Shown piece after piece: positions 55,409 through 64,000 of a stretch of DNA of 64,000 nt (positions within the stretch are counted from its first letter, which is position 1; each line of letters starts with the position of its first letter). The stretch comes from an uncultured Bacteriovorax sp. Lineage in GTDB: Bacteria > Bdellovibrionota > Bacteriovoracia > Bacteriovoracales > Bacteriovoracaceae. Location: the NCBI GenBank assembly GCA_946481315.1, contig CAMLMH010000012.1:24600-88599 (forward strand), given 5' to 3'. Below the pieces are notes generated by a model that was not told where the DNA came from, did no database searches, and saw nothing but the letters and a program-made list of their open reading frames with translations. The position numbers and the translations under genes were made by a program.

Positions 55409-57238
55409 TTAAGACTCCAGTTTATTATACAGCGCGTCTATGTCTTTCTCATAAGTCTTGAGAATGACCTTTTTCTTAAGCTTGAGCGAGGGAGTGATGT
55501 GCCCGTTTTCAACCGTAAAATCATTCGGTGCAATGAAAAAACCCTTAATCGTTTCGAAAGGGGCCAGACTTTTATTAACTGCAGCGACTTCTGCATTAAT
55601 AGTTTCGTGAACCTTAGGATTCTGGGATAAATCTTCATAGGTAGGGGTGCCATTGATACCCAGCGACTGCAACTCGTCCATAAAGGCATCCCGGTCAATA
55701 CTAATAATGGCGACCAGGAATTTTCTTTTGTCTCCAACGACCATTGCATTAGAGATATGTTTTTCAAGTTTTAGAGCATTTTCGATTTTTTGAGGAGCTA
55801 CGTTTTTACCTGCACTGGTAATAATAATGTCTTTTTTACGATCGGTTATTTTGACATAGCCATCGACGGTCAATTCACCAATATCACCGGTTAAAAACCA
55901 ACCATCACGAAAAGCCTCTTTTGTTGCTTCTTCATTTTTATAGTAGTGACTGAAGAGGGCCTGAGTTTTTAGCATTATCTCACCATCATCGGCAAACTTG
56001 AGTTGGACTTCGCCTAATGGAATCCCGATTGTTCCAGGGATTTGCCTGACGACAGGGTTAAGCACGCATGGAGCTATCGTTTCAGTAAGACCGTAACCTT
56101 CAAGAATTGTCAGATTGGCATTTTGAAGAAATTTAATAATTTCTGCTGATAATGGAGCTCCGCCTGAGACAAGGAAGCGAATACGCCCGCCGAAGCGTTC
56201 ATAAATTTTTTCAAATACCAGTTTGTAAGCAAGATTTTTTTGCAGAATCTCAAATGTAGAAGGAGATCGGTCCTGATTTATTTTTTCATAGTATGCAGTA
56301 GATGCAGCCAGTGCCCAGTCAAAAACTTTTTTCTTGAGATCATTTTCTTTTTCGATGTTATCCATAATTTTGGAATAAACCTTTTCAAAAATACGTGGGA
56401 CGGCAATCAAGATCGTAGGTTTCGCGACCTGTAAATTATCGACAACTTTATCCAATGATTCAGCGTAAACAGTTTCAAATTCAAAAACAAGATTTAACAT
56501 TGAATCGCATCGGCCGAGAACATGGGAGAGTGGAAGAAATGTAAGGTTACGATCTGTGGGCAAAATATTGTTCTTTAGCGAGGAATAAACATTGTTCAGC
56601 ATTGCCATAAAAGCTTTCTGAGTAATCACTGCACCTTTTGGATCTCCGGTAGTACCCGAAGTATAAATGATAGAAGCTATGTCATGCTCGTCTGAACTTT
56701 CAACAAGGTCTGTGAAAAGGGCCGGGGATTTACTCATTTCAACAACTGCTTCATCGATTAACTGTAAATAGCTTATCAATTTTATTTCTGTGCGAAGTTT
56801 ATTCCTGAATTCTTCACTGATTTCTTTGAGTGAAATGATCGCATTGACATGAGTTAAATTATTCTGAATTTCCAGCACTTTCTGAAATTGAGCTTCATTT
56901 TCAACAATCAAAATTTTAGTTTCTGAATGGTTAAGTATATAGAGAACTTCATGAGGCATATAGGTTGGATATACTGGCGTCACAACAGCACGTGCACAAA
57001 GAGCTGCCAGGTCAAAGTAATGCCATTCCTTACTAGTCTGGGCCAGAATGGCGACTCTATCCTGAATCTGGATATCCAGCTTCTGTAATCCGTAAAAGAG
57101 AGTTTTAACTTTAAGCAAATAGTCTTCATTGTTAAGAAACTGCAGACTCCCGTTATCAATCCAGCCTATGGCTTTCTTGTGGGGACTTTTACAAGTCTTT
57201 TTCACAAAATGTCTGGCCAGAGTTGATTCCGTTTTCAT
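55409..57238 (-). CDS. long-chain acyl-CoA synthetase (AMP-forming)
   Basis: A 609-residue adenylate-forming enzyme that activates fatty acids to acyl-CoA, probably at the inner membrane. I start it at 57238 because AAGGA stands nine bases upstream; the longer frame to 57313 covers the promoter. Motifs: P-loop SIIYTSGTTGDPKGA, GYGLTETIAP, the GWFLTGDIGELTVDG motif and KDIIITSAGKNVAPQKIE. Size and motifs fit the FadD15/FACS branch. In a predator it would serve use of prey lipids, which is inference. Confidence 0.92.
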   Translation of the reverse strand: MKTESTLARHFVKKTCKSPHKKAIGWIDNGSLQFLNNEDYLLKVKTLFYGLQKLDIQIQDRVAILAQTSKEWHYFDLAALCARAVVTPVYPTYMPHEVLYILNHSETKILIVENEAQFQKVLEIQNNLTHVNAIISLKEISEEFRNKLRTEIKLISYLQLIDEAVVEMSKSPALFTDLVESSDEHDIASIIYTSGTTGDPKGAVITQKAFMAMLNNVYSSLKNNILPTDRNLTFLPLSHVLGRCDSMLNLVFEFETVYAESLDKVVDNLQVAKPTILIAVPRIFEKVYSKIMDNIEKENDLKKKVFDWALAASTAYYEKINQDRSPSTFEILQKNLAYKLVFEKIYERFGGRIRFLVSGGAPLSAEIIKFLQNANLTILEGYGLTETIAPCVLNPVVRQIPGTIGIPLGEVQLKFADDGEIMLKTQALFSHYYKNEEATKEAFRDGWFLTGDIGELTVDGYVKITDRKKDIIITSAGKNVAPQKIENALKLEKHISNAMVVGDKRKFLVAIISIDRDAFMDELQSLGINGTPTYEDLSQNPKVHETINAEVAAVNKSLAPFETIKGFFIAPNDFTVENGHITPSLKLKKKVILKTYEKDIDALYNKLES

Positions 57239-57284
57239 TATTTCTATCCTTCTTGAGAGTGATGATTTTAATTTCGGTATCTTA

Positions 57285-57313
57285 ATTAAAAAACTTTTGA
57301 TCAATCTGTGCAA
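57285..57313 (-). promoter_or_regulatory. probable promoter of the acyl-CoA synthetase gene
   Basis: On the minus strand TTGCAC, 17 bases, TTTAAT. The -10 is one base from consensus; the -35 is weak. Confidence 0.4.
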
Positions 57314-57336
57314 GTTTAGAAATAGTGGAGTGAATA

Positions 57337-57582
57337 ATGCAGGAACATATATTGATTTTGAGCCGCTGCCTTAAGCGCGTCCGGCTAAAACCGCTCGGTG
57401 ATTACTATCAGTTTCATTTTAAGGGGTATTTCAATGGCGAAAAAATCACTCTTATCCATGTACAAGTGGGCGATGAGCAGATTCTGGAAAAAGGTGAAGA
57501 TTATCTGCTGTGGGTAAAGTATCGGCATCATCTAAACAATATTCTTGAAGTTCAGTTGCTAAAGTATAAAAAGATAAGCTGA
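57337..57582 (+). CDS. small protein of unknown function (81 aa)
   Basis: An 81-residue basic protein of alternating strands (DYYQFHFKGYFNGEKITLIHV; EDYLLWVKYRHHLNNILEVQLLKY is near the end), which could be an OB-like small barrel. GGAG seven bases before the ATG supports translation. Divergent from the acyl-CoA synthetase gene and 52 bases upstream of the DHp-like gene. No recognised family. Confidence 0.65.
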   Translation: MQEHILILSRCLKRVRLKPLGDYYQFHFKGYFNGEKITLIHVQVGDEQILEKGEDYLLWVKYRHHLNNILEVQLLKYKKIS

Positions 57583-57593
57583 AATAAAAAGCA

Positions 57594-57602
57594 TGTTATA
57601 AT
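57594..57602 (+). promoter_or_regulatory. extended -10 promoter of the DHp-like gene
   Basis: TGTTATAAT, the same nine bases as the pilQ promoter, with perfect TATAAT (57597-57602) and no clear -35. The start near 57609 leaves a ~26-base leader. Confidence 0.5.
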
Positions 57603-57634
57603 TTTTTAAAAAAATCTCAAAACGGAAAACGATT

Positions 57635-57880
57635 ATGGAAGAAAGTAAAAGCGGTGATCTCCTTAAAGATCTGGTCATGAATGAACGTAAGTTTCTTCAC
57701 GATATCTCAAACCATATTGTAGTAGCTCAGGGGATGACTTCATTTGTTCATCGTGCCTTAAAAGATAATCCAGCTGTTGACGCTAAAGAAGTGGAGAGAC
57801 TGGAAAAGGCACTCGAGGCTATAAATAAGATGACGGCAGAACTAAAGGCCCGCCGTCTTGTATTGCATTCATTATCCTGA
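57635..57880 (+). CDS. small two-helix protein resembling a histidine-kinase dimerisation (DHp) hairpin
   Basis: An 81-residue protein predicted to form two helices (about 10-45 and 50-78). Helix 1 contains KFLHDISNHIVVAQGM (19-34), close to the H-box pattern HDxxNxL..I.G of histidine kinases and of Spo0B-type phosphotransferases, with His22 as candidate phosphate acceptor. No ATPase domain follows: the frame stops and a converging gene begins one base later. It may be a stand-alone phosphotransfer or kinase-binding protein, or a chance match in a helical hairpin. Confidence 0.65.
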   Translation: MEESKSGDLLKDLVMNERKFLHDISNHIVVAQGMTSFVHRALKDNPAVDAKEVERLEKALEAINKMTAELKARRLVLHSLS

Positions 57881-57881
57881 T

Positions 57882-58286
57882 TTATTTTACTTTAACAGTA
57901 ACAATATCACCGATCATCATTTTGCCAATTTCAAATACCGGTGTTTCTTCATCACTTTCCAGTTTATTGAGAGAGGCAATTGCTGAAGAATCCTCAGCAT
58001 GGAGAACTTTCATCTCACCTATTTTAATACGATGATTGTATCTCTTTTTACTCTCGTAAGGATCGAGTACGGAAACCACCCGATAAACATCAAGCAAGCT
58101 GCCTTTTTTCAAGCCCTGATTGGTGCCCATATCAACATAGAAATTCTTCCGAATAACTTCCCCTTTATTTCCCATCGGTAGGTCTTGAGCGATTGAATAA
58201 ATGACATAATCTTTAGCAATGGCCATTGATGCGGTGAAGGTCAGCGCAAGTATAAACAATACGGGAAGTTCCAGATATTTTTTCAT
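57882..58286 (-). CDS. secreted protein with possible FlgT C-terminal-like domain
   Basis: A 134-residue protein. I start it at 58286, where a good signal peptide begins (MKKYLELPVLFILALTF, cleavage near AIAK); a longer frame to 58343 has no signal. The mature part (NFYVDMGTNQGLKKGSLLDVYRV...IKIGEMKVLHAEDSSAIAS) has the short-strand pattern and GLKKGS turn of the FlgT C-terminal domain or other small beta-barrel domains of envelope proteins. FlgT supports the flagellar motor collar in vibrios. The family call is tentative. Confidence 0.6.
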   Translation of the reverse strand: MKKYLELPVLFILALTFTASMAIAKDYVIYSIAQDLPMGNKGEVIRKNFYVDMGTNQGLKKGSLLDVYRVVSVLDPYESKKRYNHRIKIGEMKVLHAEDSSAIASLNKLESDEETPVFEIGKMMIGDIVTVKVK

Positions 58287-58364
58287 TGCAGTCTCGTCGT
58301 TATTCAAAGTGCAGTCTTTGAATCTTGTCTGACTCTTCGGCAATGTAGGGGAGGACGATTAGGG

Positions 58365-58391
58365 GCCCGATCCATAGAAGACGAATCGGGC
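58365..58391. repeat. inverted repeat between the FlgT-like gene and the peptide-binding lipoprotein gene
   Basis: GCCCGAT (58365-58371), 13 bases, ATCGGGC (58385-58391). On the plus strand it is followed by ATTATTTT, on the minus strand by no T-run, so it would stop antisense transcripts better than the minus-strand gene it follows. Confidence 0.45.
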
Positions 58392-58404
58392 ATTATTTTC
58401 CGGA

Positions 58405-60147
58405 TTACTTTACTCGGAGATACTTTGGATAACTCCAGACCAGATCTGAAGGTCGATAATTTTTCACATAATCATGATAGAGGATGAAATTGCGAGAATA
58501 ATACTGCATGATCCACGGCAAGTCGTCATTGGTCAGTTTTTCCATTTTATTAATCAATACTTTCTTTTCTTCTCCCTCCGGCAATTTGCTGATTTTTTCG
58601 TACATATTGTCCACTTCTTTACGAGAATAAAAGGAAGCATTTGGCCCAGGTGGATGATTATCAGATGTTAATAACTGAAAAATATTTTCAGCATCAGGAT
58701 AATCCAACGTCCAGCCGTCTTGAAAAAACTGTAGGTGTCCAGTACGGGATTTTTCCAGGTATTGCTTGAAATTATTTTTTACAATTTTAAGTTTAATCCC
58801 GATTGCAGCCAGCTGCTCTTTAAAATATTCTGCCTGAAGATGGCTGATACGCGATTCCGCCCGGGTGTCATACACGATTTCAGGCAGATTTTTTCCGTTA
58901 GGATAACCAGCCTTCGCCAGAAAGTCGCGAGCTTTAACCAGGTCGTAACTGTAAGGAAGAGTTGCTGAAGGGTCATATCCCAGAACTCCAGGTGGTAAAA
59001 TGGAATTAGCCCGTTGACCAGTATTGGCAGTGAAAAGCTGAATGTATTTATCCATGTCAATTGCATGCGCAATCGCTTTTCTCAAATTGAGATTCTTACC
59101 AACTAAAGGATCACGCATATTAAATGCAAGCCACCAGTATGTCAGTGTGGGCATTGTCTGCAGACGAATATTCTTAGCCTTAATTTCTTCTTTTAAATTT
59201 CCGACGTCATCAAAAACCTGTGTGTAAAATTCCTGCGGAAGCACGATGAAATCCAGTTGGTTTTTAGTAAAGAGATCCCAACGTTGCTGATTGTCTTCTA
59301 CGATTTTGAAATGTATTCCATCAACAAAAGGAATTTTTTCACCGCTGTCTTTTAATAATCCGCGACTGTTGGCAAAGCGGTCACCTTGAGTTGGATAATA
59401 GCTTTCGTGGTAATTAGGGTACTTGCTCAGATAGAGATCTTTAGTTTCAAGTTTAGAAAGATAAAAAGGGCCGGTTCCAATTGGTTTATGGCTAAGATCA
59501 TTTTTTTCGTACTCAACAACCTCCAGTGGAACTGGAGAGAGAAAACTCATGGCAAGTTTATAGATAAACTGAGGAGAAGGTTCAGTCAGGTCAATGACAA
59601 GCGTATATTCATCAAGTGCATTAACGCCCGTAATTGAATGCTTTTTGAATTTTTCAAAATCGTTTCCAACATTTTTTTTGAATTCATTAACACCGACAAT
59701 TGATCCATCAACAACCCACCAGCCAGTGGAGTTTAATGGGGTGTAGGAAAGGCGTTTGATTTGAGTAATGAAATCTTCTGCCCGGACAAAACGTGGTTTT
59801 CCTTTAAAAGCAGGATGGTCGTGATACCGAATATTTTTTTTGATTTTAATGACGTATCTTTTGCCCTGATTTTCCAGCTTCGGCATGCTTTCGGCCAGCA
59901 GGGGCTTTAGTTCATAAGGACGATTGAGGTAATGATATTCATACAATTGTTCACAGATGTTATAAATAACAAAACCAGAAACGTTATCATATGAGTTGAC
60001 CGGATCGAGAGTGGAAACTTCACTGGTCAGTGCAATATTAAGTGTCTTATCACTCTTTGTGGAAGAATCGTCTTTAAAACATCCTGAGGCCATAAACATG
60101 GCCCCAAGAAGAAAAAGTTTAATCAGATGTTGTAGCTTGAAAGACAT
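58405..60147 (-). CDS. peptide/nickel-type ABC transporter substrate-binding lipoprotein (OppA family)
   Basis: A 580-residue lipoprotein (lipobox MASGC) of the SBP_bac_5 family. The core reads TLNIALTSEVSTLDPVNSYDNVSGFVI near the start, then GTGPFYLSKLE, LNLRKAIAHAIDMDKYI and DGWTLDYPDAENIFQLL, all typical of OppA/DppA proteins that capture peptides. I prefer the second of two adjacent ATG codons (60147), five bases after GAGG; a TTG at 60171 would extend it into alaS. No permease or ATPase gene is nearby. Uptake of peptides from prey is a natural guess, not shown. Confidence 0.9.
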   Translation of the reverse strand: MSFKLQHLIKLFLLGAMFMASGCFKDDSSTKSDKTLNIALTSEVSTLDPVNSYDNVSGFVIYNICEQLYEYHYLNRPYELKPLLAESMPKLENQGKRYVIKIKKNIRYHDHPAFKGKPRFVRAEDFITQIKRLSYTPLNSTGWWVVDGSIVGVNEFKKNVGNDFEKFKKHSITGVNALDEYTLVIDLTEPSPQFIYKLAMSFLSPVPLEVVEYEKNDLSHKPIGTGPFYLSKLETKDLYLSKYPNYHESYYPTQGDRFANSRGLLKDSGEKIPFVDGIHFKIVEDNQQRWDLFTKNQLDFIVLPQEFYTQVFDDVGNLKEEIKAKNIRLQTMPTLTYWWLAFNMRDPLVGKNLNLRKAIAHAIDMDKYIQLFTANTGQRANSILPPGVLGYDPSATLPYSYDLVKARDFLAKAGYPNGKNLPEIVYDTRAESRISHLQAEYFKEQLAAIGIKLKIVKNNFKQYLEKSRTGHLQFFQDGWTLDYPDAENIFQLLTSDNHPPGPNASFYSRKEVDNMYEKISKLPEGEEKKVLINKMEKLTNDDLPWIMQYYSRNFILYHDYVKNYRPSDLVWSYPKYLRVK

Positions 60148-60163
60148 CATGTCCTCACTGGTT

Positions 60164-62788
60164 TTAAGCAAGTTTAGATTTTAAAACTTCTTTAGCTTTC
60201 GGGGCTAGCTTAGCAATCATCGCTGCTTCACCTGAGCCCTGAGCAAGGTCTGGCTTTCCACCACCTTTCCCGTTAATTACTGACAGAATTTCTTTTAAAG
60301 CTTCGCCGGCATTCAGCTTAGCAGCAGCTTTAGAAGAACGGACAAGAACTGAAGCTCTGTCACCGTTAGTGTTGTACAGAACGATTGCACCGTTTTGATG
60401 TTTGTTTAAGAACATGTCGGAGAGTTTGCGAAGATCACCGTCCGCACTTGCCTGTACAACAGCGACATCTATTCCATTTATCGATTCAACGTTACTGAAA
60501 AGGTCTTTTGATTCCGCTGCGAGAATTCTGTCTTTAAGCGCCTCGATTTCTTTTTGTTTCTCTTTTAAATCTTTAAAAAGATTTTCCAGTTTTGCCAGAG
60601 CCCTTTCGTCCTTATCATTAACCATGCCTTCAACCTTTTTCATTAGCTGAGAGCGATGACTTAAATAATCCACAGCAGTTGCTGAAGTCGTAGCTTCAAT
60701 ACGGCGAACACCAGTGGCCAGAGAAGTTTCCATTAGTATGGTAAAGAGACCAATTTCTCCGGTATTGTGGACGTGTGTTCCACCGCAAAGTTCTGTTGAG
60801 AATTCACCCATGGTAAGGACGCGAACCGTATTGCCATACTTCTCGCCGAAAAGCGCCATAGCACCTTTTTTCTGAGCTTCATCCATGCTCATAACTGAAG
60901 CATCGACGTGAGCTCCTCTTTGAATTTCAGCATTCACCAGCTCTTCAACTTTCTGAATTTCTTCTTTGGTCATTGCCTGCAGATGAGTAAAATCAAAGCG
61001 CAGTTTTTCCGGCGTGACGACAGAACCCGCTTGTTTTACATGCGGTCCAAGAACTTTAATTAATGCGGCTTGAAGAAGGTGAGTCGCGGAGTGATTTCTC
61101 ATTGTAAGATTACGTGTACGCTGATCAACACTTAGTGTATAAGTTTTTCCAACTTCCAAAGCATCAGCATCTTTTGAAATGTGAACATGTAAACCATCAA
61201 CAGGCTTTTGTGTATCATCAACGTGAGCAATAGTGTTTTTACCAAGTTTGATCACGCCGATATCGCCAACCTGTCCTCCGCCTTCGCCGTAAAATGAACT
61301 GCGGTCGAAAACGAGACCTTTCATTTCGCCCATATCTACAACTTCTAAAAGTTTGGCTTCAACTTCTAATTTTTCGTATCCCGTAAATTCAGTAGCACCG
61401 AATTTTTCTTTAATCGTATGGAAAACTTTGTCTGAGTTATCTAAGCCACCTTTCCATGATTTGCGTGACTGTTCTTTTTGCTCTTTCATCGCCTGATCAA
61501 AACCGGCATGATCCAGAGTGATTCCATGTTCACTGATATACATTTCAGTTAAATCAACCGGGAATCCATATGTGTCGTAAAGTTTGAAAGCTGCTTTACC
61601 TGAAAGTACTTTATTGGAAACTTCCTTAGCGAGAGCCTCATTTAAGAACTTCAATCCATTCTCTAAAGTCTCACGGAATTTTCTTTCTTCTAGTTCGAGT
61701 AGTTTAACAGCGAGTTCACTGTTGCTGGCATTCTGAGGATATTCCTGCCCAAGTGATTCAAAAACAGCTGGAACTAATTTGTAGAAAGAAACTTCTTTCA
61801 CACCAAGTTCATTGAGATATTTAACTGCACGACGAATGATACGTCTTAGAACATATCCGCGTCCTTCATTGGAAGGAATAACTCCATCAGTAATCAGCAT
61901 AGTACTGGAACGAATGTGGTCAGCAACTACACGAAAAGCAGCTTTGGTCTTTTCGTCTTTTCCGAACATATCGTATTTTTTTCCGGAGATCTGCTCAATC
62001 TTATCCATGATCGGCTTGAAGCCGTCAGTATTGTAATTGTTATAGACACCCTGAAGAGCGGCAGCTACGCGCTCTAAACCTGCACCTGTATCAATGGATG
62101 GCTTTGGAAGCGAAAATCTTCCTTCCGGTGTTTTTTCAAACTGCATGAAAACGAGGTTCCAGATTTCTACATAACGTTTTTCGTCTTCCAACAGATCTTT
62201 TGGATCCTGACGAACGAGTCCGTGATCTGTGTATTCTTCTCCATGATCAAAAAAGATTTCCGAACAAGGACCACATGGACCGTATTCTCCCATCTCCCAG
62301 AAGTTGTCCTTGTCACCTTTGTTGAAAATTCGCTCGTCACCAAAACCCGCAACTTTTTTCCAAAGCTGGCGAGCTTCATCATCTGAATAGTGAACAGTGA
62401 CGTACAATTTACTTTTTTCAATTTTTAATTCTTCAGTTAAAAATTCCCAGGCAAAACGTATGGCGTCTTCTTTAAAGTAATCACCAAAAGAAAAGTTACC
62501 CAGCATTTCGAAAAAAGTATGGTGACGGGCCGTGTGTCCGACATTTTCTAAATCGTTATGTTTTCCACCAGCGCGCACACATTTTTGAATGGTCACTGCT
62601 CGTTTATTTGATGGCGTGGCCTTTCCAGTAAAATAATCTTTAAACTGATTCATTCCGGCGTTGGCGAAAAGAAGAGTTTTATCGTTATGGGGGATTAAAG
62701 AGCTCGAAGATATTTTTTCGTGCATCTTCTTTTGAAAATATTGAGCGAATTTCTCGCGGATTTGCTGGGAAGTAAACTTAGTACTCAT
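60164..62788 (-). CDS. alaS: alanyl-tRNA synthetase
   Basis: An 874-residue class II synthetase with all parts: catalytic domain (FTSQQIREKFAQYFQ, FANAGMNQFKDYF), tRNA-recognition region, editing domain with HSATHLLQAAL and CGGTHVHNTGEIG (zinc and proofreading residues), and the C-Ala domain with a coiled coil (about 715-755) and GKGGGKPDLAQGSG. AAGGA seven bases before the ATG. Probably followed in the same transcript by the peptide-binding lipoprotein gene. Confidence 0.97.
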   Translation of the reverse strand: MSTKFTSQQIREKFAQYFQKKMHEKISSSSLIPHNDKTLLFANAGMNQFKDYFTGKATPSNKRAVTIQKCVRAGGKHNDLENVGHTARHHTFFEMLGNFSFGDYFKEDAIRFAWEFLTEELKIEKSKLYVTVHYSDDEARQLWKKVAGFGDERIFNKGDKDNFWEMGEYGPCGPCSEIFFDHGEEYTDHGLVRQDPKDLLEDEKRYVEIWNLVFMQFEKTPEGRFSLPKPSIDTGAGLERVAAALQGVYNNYNTDGFKPIMDKIEQISGKKYDMFGKDEKTKAAFRVVADHIRSSTMLITDGVIPSNEGRGYVLRRIIRRAVKYLNELGVKEVSFYKLVPAVFESLGQEYPQNASNSELAVKLLELEERKFRETLENGLKFLNEALAKEVSNKVLSGKAAFKLYDTYGFPVDLTEMYISEHGITLDHAGFDQAMKEQKEQSRKSWKGGLDNSDKVFHTIKEKFGATEFTGYEKLEVEAKLLEVVDMGEMKGLVFDRSSFYGEGGGQVGDIGVIKLGKNTIAHVDDTQKPVDGLHVHISKDADALEVGKTYTLSVDQRTRNLTMRNHSATHLLQAALIKVLGPHVKQAGSVVTPEKLRFDFTHLQAMTKEEIQKVEELVNAEIQRGAHVDASVMSMDEAQKKGAMALFGEKYGNTVRVLTMGEFSTELCGGTHVHNTGEIGLFTILMETSLATGVRRIEATTSATAVDYLSHRSQLMKKVEGMVNDKDERALAKLENLFKDLKEKQKEIEALKDRILAAESKDLFSNVESINGIDVAVVQASADGDLRKLSDMFLNKHQNGAIVLYNTNGDRASVLVRSSKAAAKLNAGEALKEILSVINGKGGGKPDLAQGSGEAAMIAKLAPKAKEVLKSKLA

Positions 62789-62913
62789 AGGGGATCCTTC
62801 TCTAAAAATTATGAATTTAGCGTAACATAAGTACGTGATCTTGTACTCTGGAAAAGTTATGAGCTTGCCCCAGGAAATCCGTCAAAAATTGATACGGCGT
62901 GGAACTTTGACTG

Positions 62914-63408
62914 TTAATTTGGAGGAAAATCGTCTTCCTGGATTTGGATTCCGGTGAATTTTCTCTTAACGATACTAAAAACAGCCCCAGGCTTATGGCC
63001 CTTGCTAATGGCATACCGAATGGCCTTTTGGCGATCGCTGTAAGCTTTTTCTTTATCTTCAGAAATGGTCTTTAATTTCTTTTGCAGTAAGCGCTCGATC
63101 TGATCATTTTCCGTCAGGTGGTGATCTTCAAAAATGGAATAAATCTCGGCTTCAGTGACCGTGACTTTTTCCTGCGCGAGTTTTTGGCGGATGTAATCAG
63201 CAGAATACCCCTTATTCATAAAAGCTTTGATGCGAGCTTCTGCGTAGAGGTCTTCCTTTAAGTAACCACGCTCTTTCACATCGTTAATGGCCTCTTCAAT
63301 TTCACTTGCAGGAAACTTCTTTTCTCGCATTTTTTCGCGCAGCTTGTGCTCAGAATAATCACGGGCAGAAAGGAGTTTGATGAGATAGAGGTAGGCTTTA
63401 TTGGACAT
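62914..63408 (-). CDS. recX: recombination regulator RecX
   Basis: A 164-residue helical protein of the RecX family that inhibits or tunes RecA filaments. Typical three-helix repeats are visible: YLIKLLSARDYSEHKLREKM, DVKERGYLKEDLYAEARIKAF and YIRQKLAQEKV. It stands in the usual place after recA, separated by 80 bases that form a terminator-like structure. No clear ribosome-binding site. Confidence 0.9.
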   Translation of the reverse strand: MSNKAYLYLIKLLSARDYSEHKLREKMREKKFPASEIEEAINDVKERGYLKEDLYAEARIKAFMNKGYSADYIRQKLAQEKVTVTEAEIYSIFEDHHLTENDQIERLLQKKLKTISEDKEKAYSDRQKAIRYAISKGHKPGAVFSIVKRKFTGIQIQEDDFPPN

Positions 63409-63417
63409 AATTTTGGG

Positions 63418-63483
63418 AAAAAAAGTTTCAGCGGCTTATTGAAGACCTCCCATTCGGAAGGGGGATCAAAAACCGCCGAAACC
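63418..63483 (-). terminator. terminator/attenuator between recA and recX
   Basis: On the minus strand GTTTCGGCGG pairs with CCGCTGAAAC (one G-U) and is followed by seven T; inside lies a second hairpin CCTTCC-GAAT-GGGAGG (one G-U). Both odd pairs are G-U only on the minus strand, as expected for RNA transcribed from recA to recX. The T-run ends nine bases before the recX ATG. Confidence 0.7.
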
Positions 63484-63488
63484 GTTTT

Positions 63489-64000
63489 TTATTGAAGATT
63501 CTTTTTAGGTTTTTTAGCTTTTTCTTCGTTTTCGATAATTTCGCCAGTAGATGCGTCTACCATTTCAGCCGTTGCCCCATCTGCTAGACCGAATTTAGCG
63601 AGCATTTTCTGCTTAATTTCTTCAAGTAGTTCAGGATTTTGCTCTAAGAAAGTCTTAGAGTTTTCTCTTCCTTGACCAATTTTATTGTTATTGTACGAGA
63701 ACCAGGCTCCGGCTTTTTCAACAACACCGTTGTTTGAAGCAAGGTCAAGAATATCTCCAACTTTTGAAATACCTTGTCCGTACATAATGTCGAATTCAGC
63801 TTCTTTAAATGGAGGAGCAACTTTATTTTTAACAACTTTTACTTTTGTACGTGATCCAATGTGAGTATCGCCATCTTTTATCGCAGCGGTTTTTCTGATA
63901 TCCAGACGAACAGAAGCGTAGAACTTAAGGGCGTTACCACCAGTAGTTGTTTCAGGGTTACCGAACATAACACCAATTTTCATACGAAGTTGGTTAATGA
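63489..64000 (-). CDS. recA: RecA recombinase, C-terminal part (5' truncated)
   Basis: Coding continues to the right edge: upstream of the internal Met at 63983 the frame reads INQLR, as in [22 protein letters not shown] of RecA. Visible are the L2 loop region [23 protein letters not shown], the conserved [14 protein letters not shown] and [19 protein letters not shown], and the C-terminal domain with an acidic-basic tail. About the last 170 residues of ~350 are present. RecA pairs DNA strands and triggers the SOS response; its promoter lies outside the window. Confidence 0.97.
   Translation of the reverse strand, partial: INQLRMKIGVMFGNPETTTGGNALKFYASVRLDIRKTAAIKDGDTHIGSRTKVKVVKNKVAPPFKEAEFDIMYGQGISKVGDILDLASNNGVVEKAGAWFSYNNNKIGQGRENSKTFLEQNPELLEEIKQKMLAKFGLADGATAEMVDASTGEIIENEEKAKKPKKNLQ

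Noticed and set aside
62820..62913. AGTAC-N8-GTACT dyad between recX and alaS as a regulatory site
   Set aside because: Short arms, no promoter could be fixed beside it, and no known regulator site matches.

Overview
The window looks like chromosomal core DNA from a didermic, AT-rich Gram-negative bacterium. Four things point to the predatory Bdellovibrionota, most likely the Bacteriovorax/Peredibacter side: the type IV pilus gene order is that of Myxococcus xanthus (pilB-pilT-pilC-pilA-[PilG/H/I-like]-pilD-pilM-N-O-P-Q), there are many secreted proteins and lipoproteins, a Bat aerotolerance operon is present, and G+C is moderate (about 40 % by eye, not computed). The placement is inference. 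No rRNA, tRNA, CRISPR array, insertion sequence or prophage was seen. Coding density is very high and no gene-free stretch exceeds 300 bases; the largest gaps are about 205 bases after lon, 180 before pilA and 170 before rplM.

Layout. 1-3.7 kb: the end of an NtrC-type regulator, a barstar-like protein with a signal peptide, rlmE, a penicillin-binding transpeptidase and lepB. 3.7-7.4 kb: mutS2 and a divergent RqcH/NFACT-like gene whose start codons overlap. 7.4-12.6 kb: a two-gene unit with a secreted protein and a 1429-residue lipoprotein, both unrecognised. 12.6-22.5 kb: one long operon, rlmI-moxR-DUF58-(membrane protein)-batA-batB/C-batD-ribF-aroE, tightly coupled by 4-8 base overlaps. 22.5-35.5 kb: the type IV pilus locus. 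35.5-39 kb: a TPR protein, aroQ, efp and a helical protein. 39-45.5 kb: tamB with an Omp85 partner. 45.7-49.3 kb: rplM-rpsI, then a divergent UvrA paralogue. 49.3-54.9 kb: a secreted matrixin-type metalloprotease unit, an AMIN protein and lon. 54.9-64 kb: mostly minus-strand genes (rpoZ, an acyl-CoA synthetase, a FlgT-like secreted protein, a peptide-binding lipoprotein, alaS, recX and the 3' part of recA) plus two small plus-strand genes.

How it may fit together. The most interesting signal is regulatory. pilB, pilA and the secreted metalloprotease unit are each preceded by a match to the flagellar sigma-28 (FliA) promoter, while pilSR, which controls pilA through sigma-54 in Myxococcus, is absent between pilC and pilA. 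In Bdellovibrio FliA-type promoters drive attack-phase genes, so pilus assembly and an exported protease may share an attack-phase switch here. Other points worth a look are a UvrA paralogue with exactly one consensus and one degenerate ATP site, an NFACT protein lacking the catalytic Asp-Arg pair, a stand-alone histidine-kinase-like dimerisation hairpin, and a recA-recX terminator whose two mismatches become G-U pairs only on the transcribed strand.
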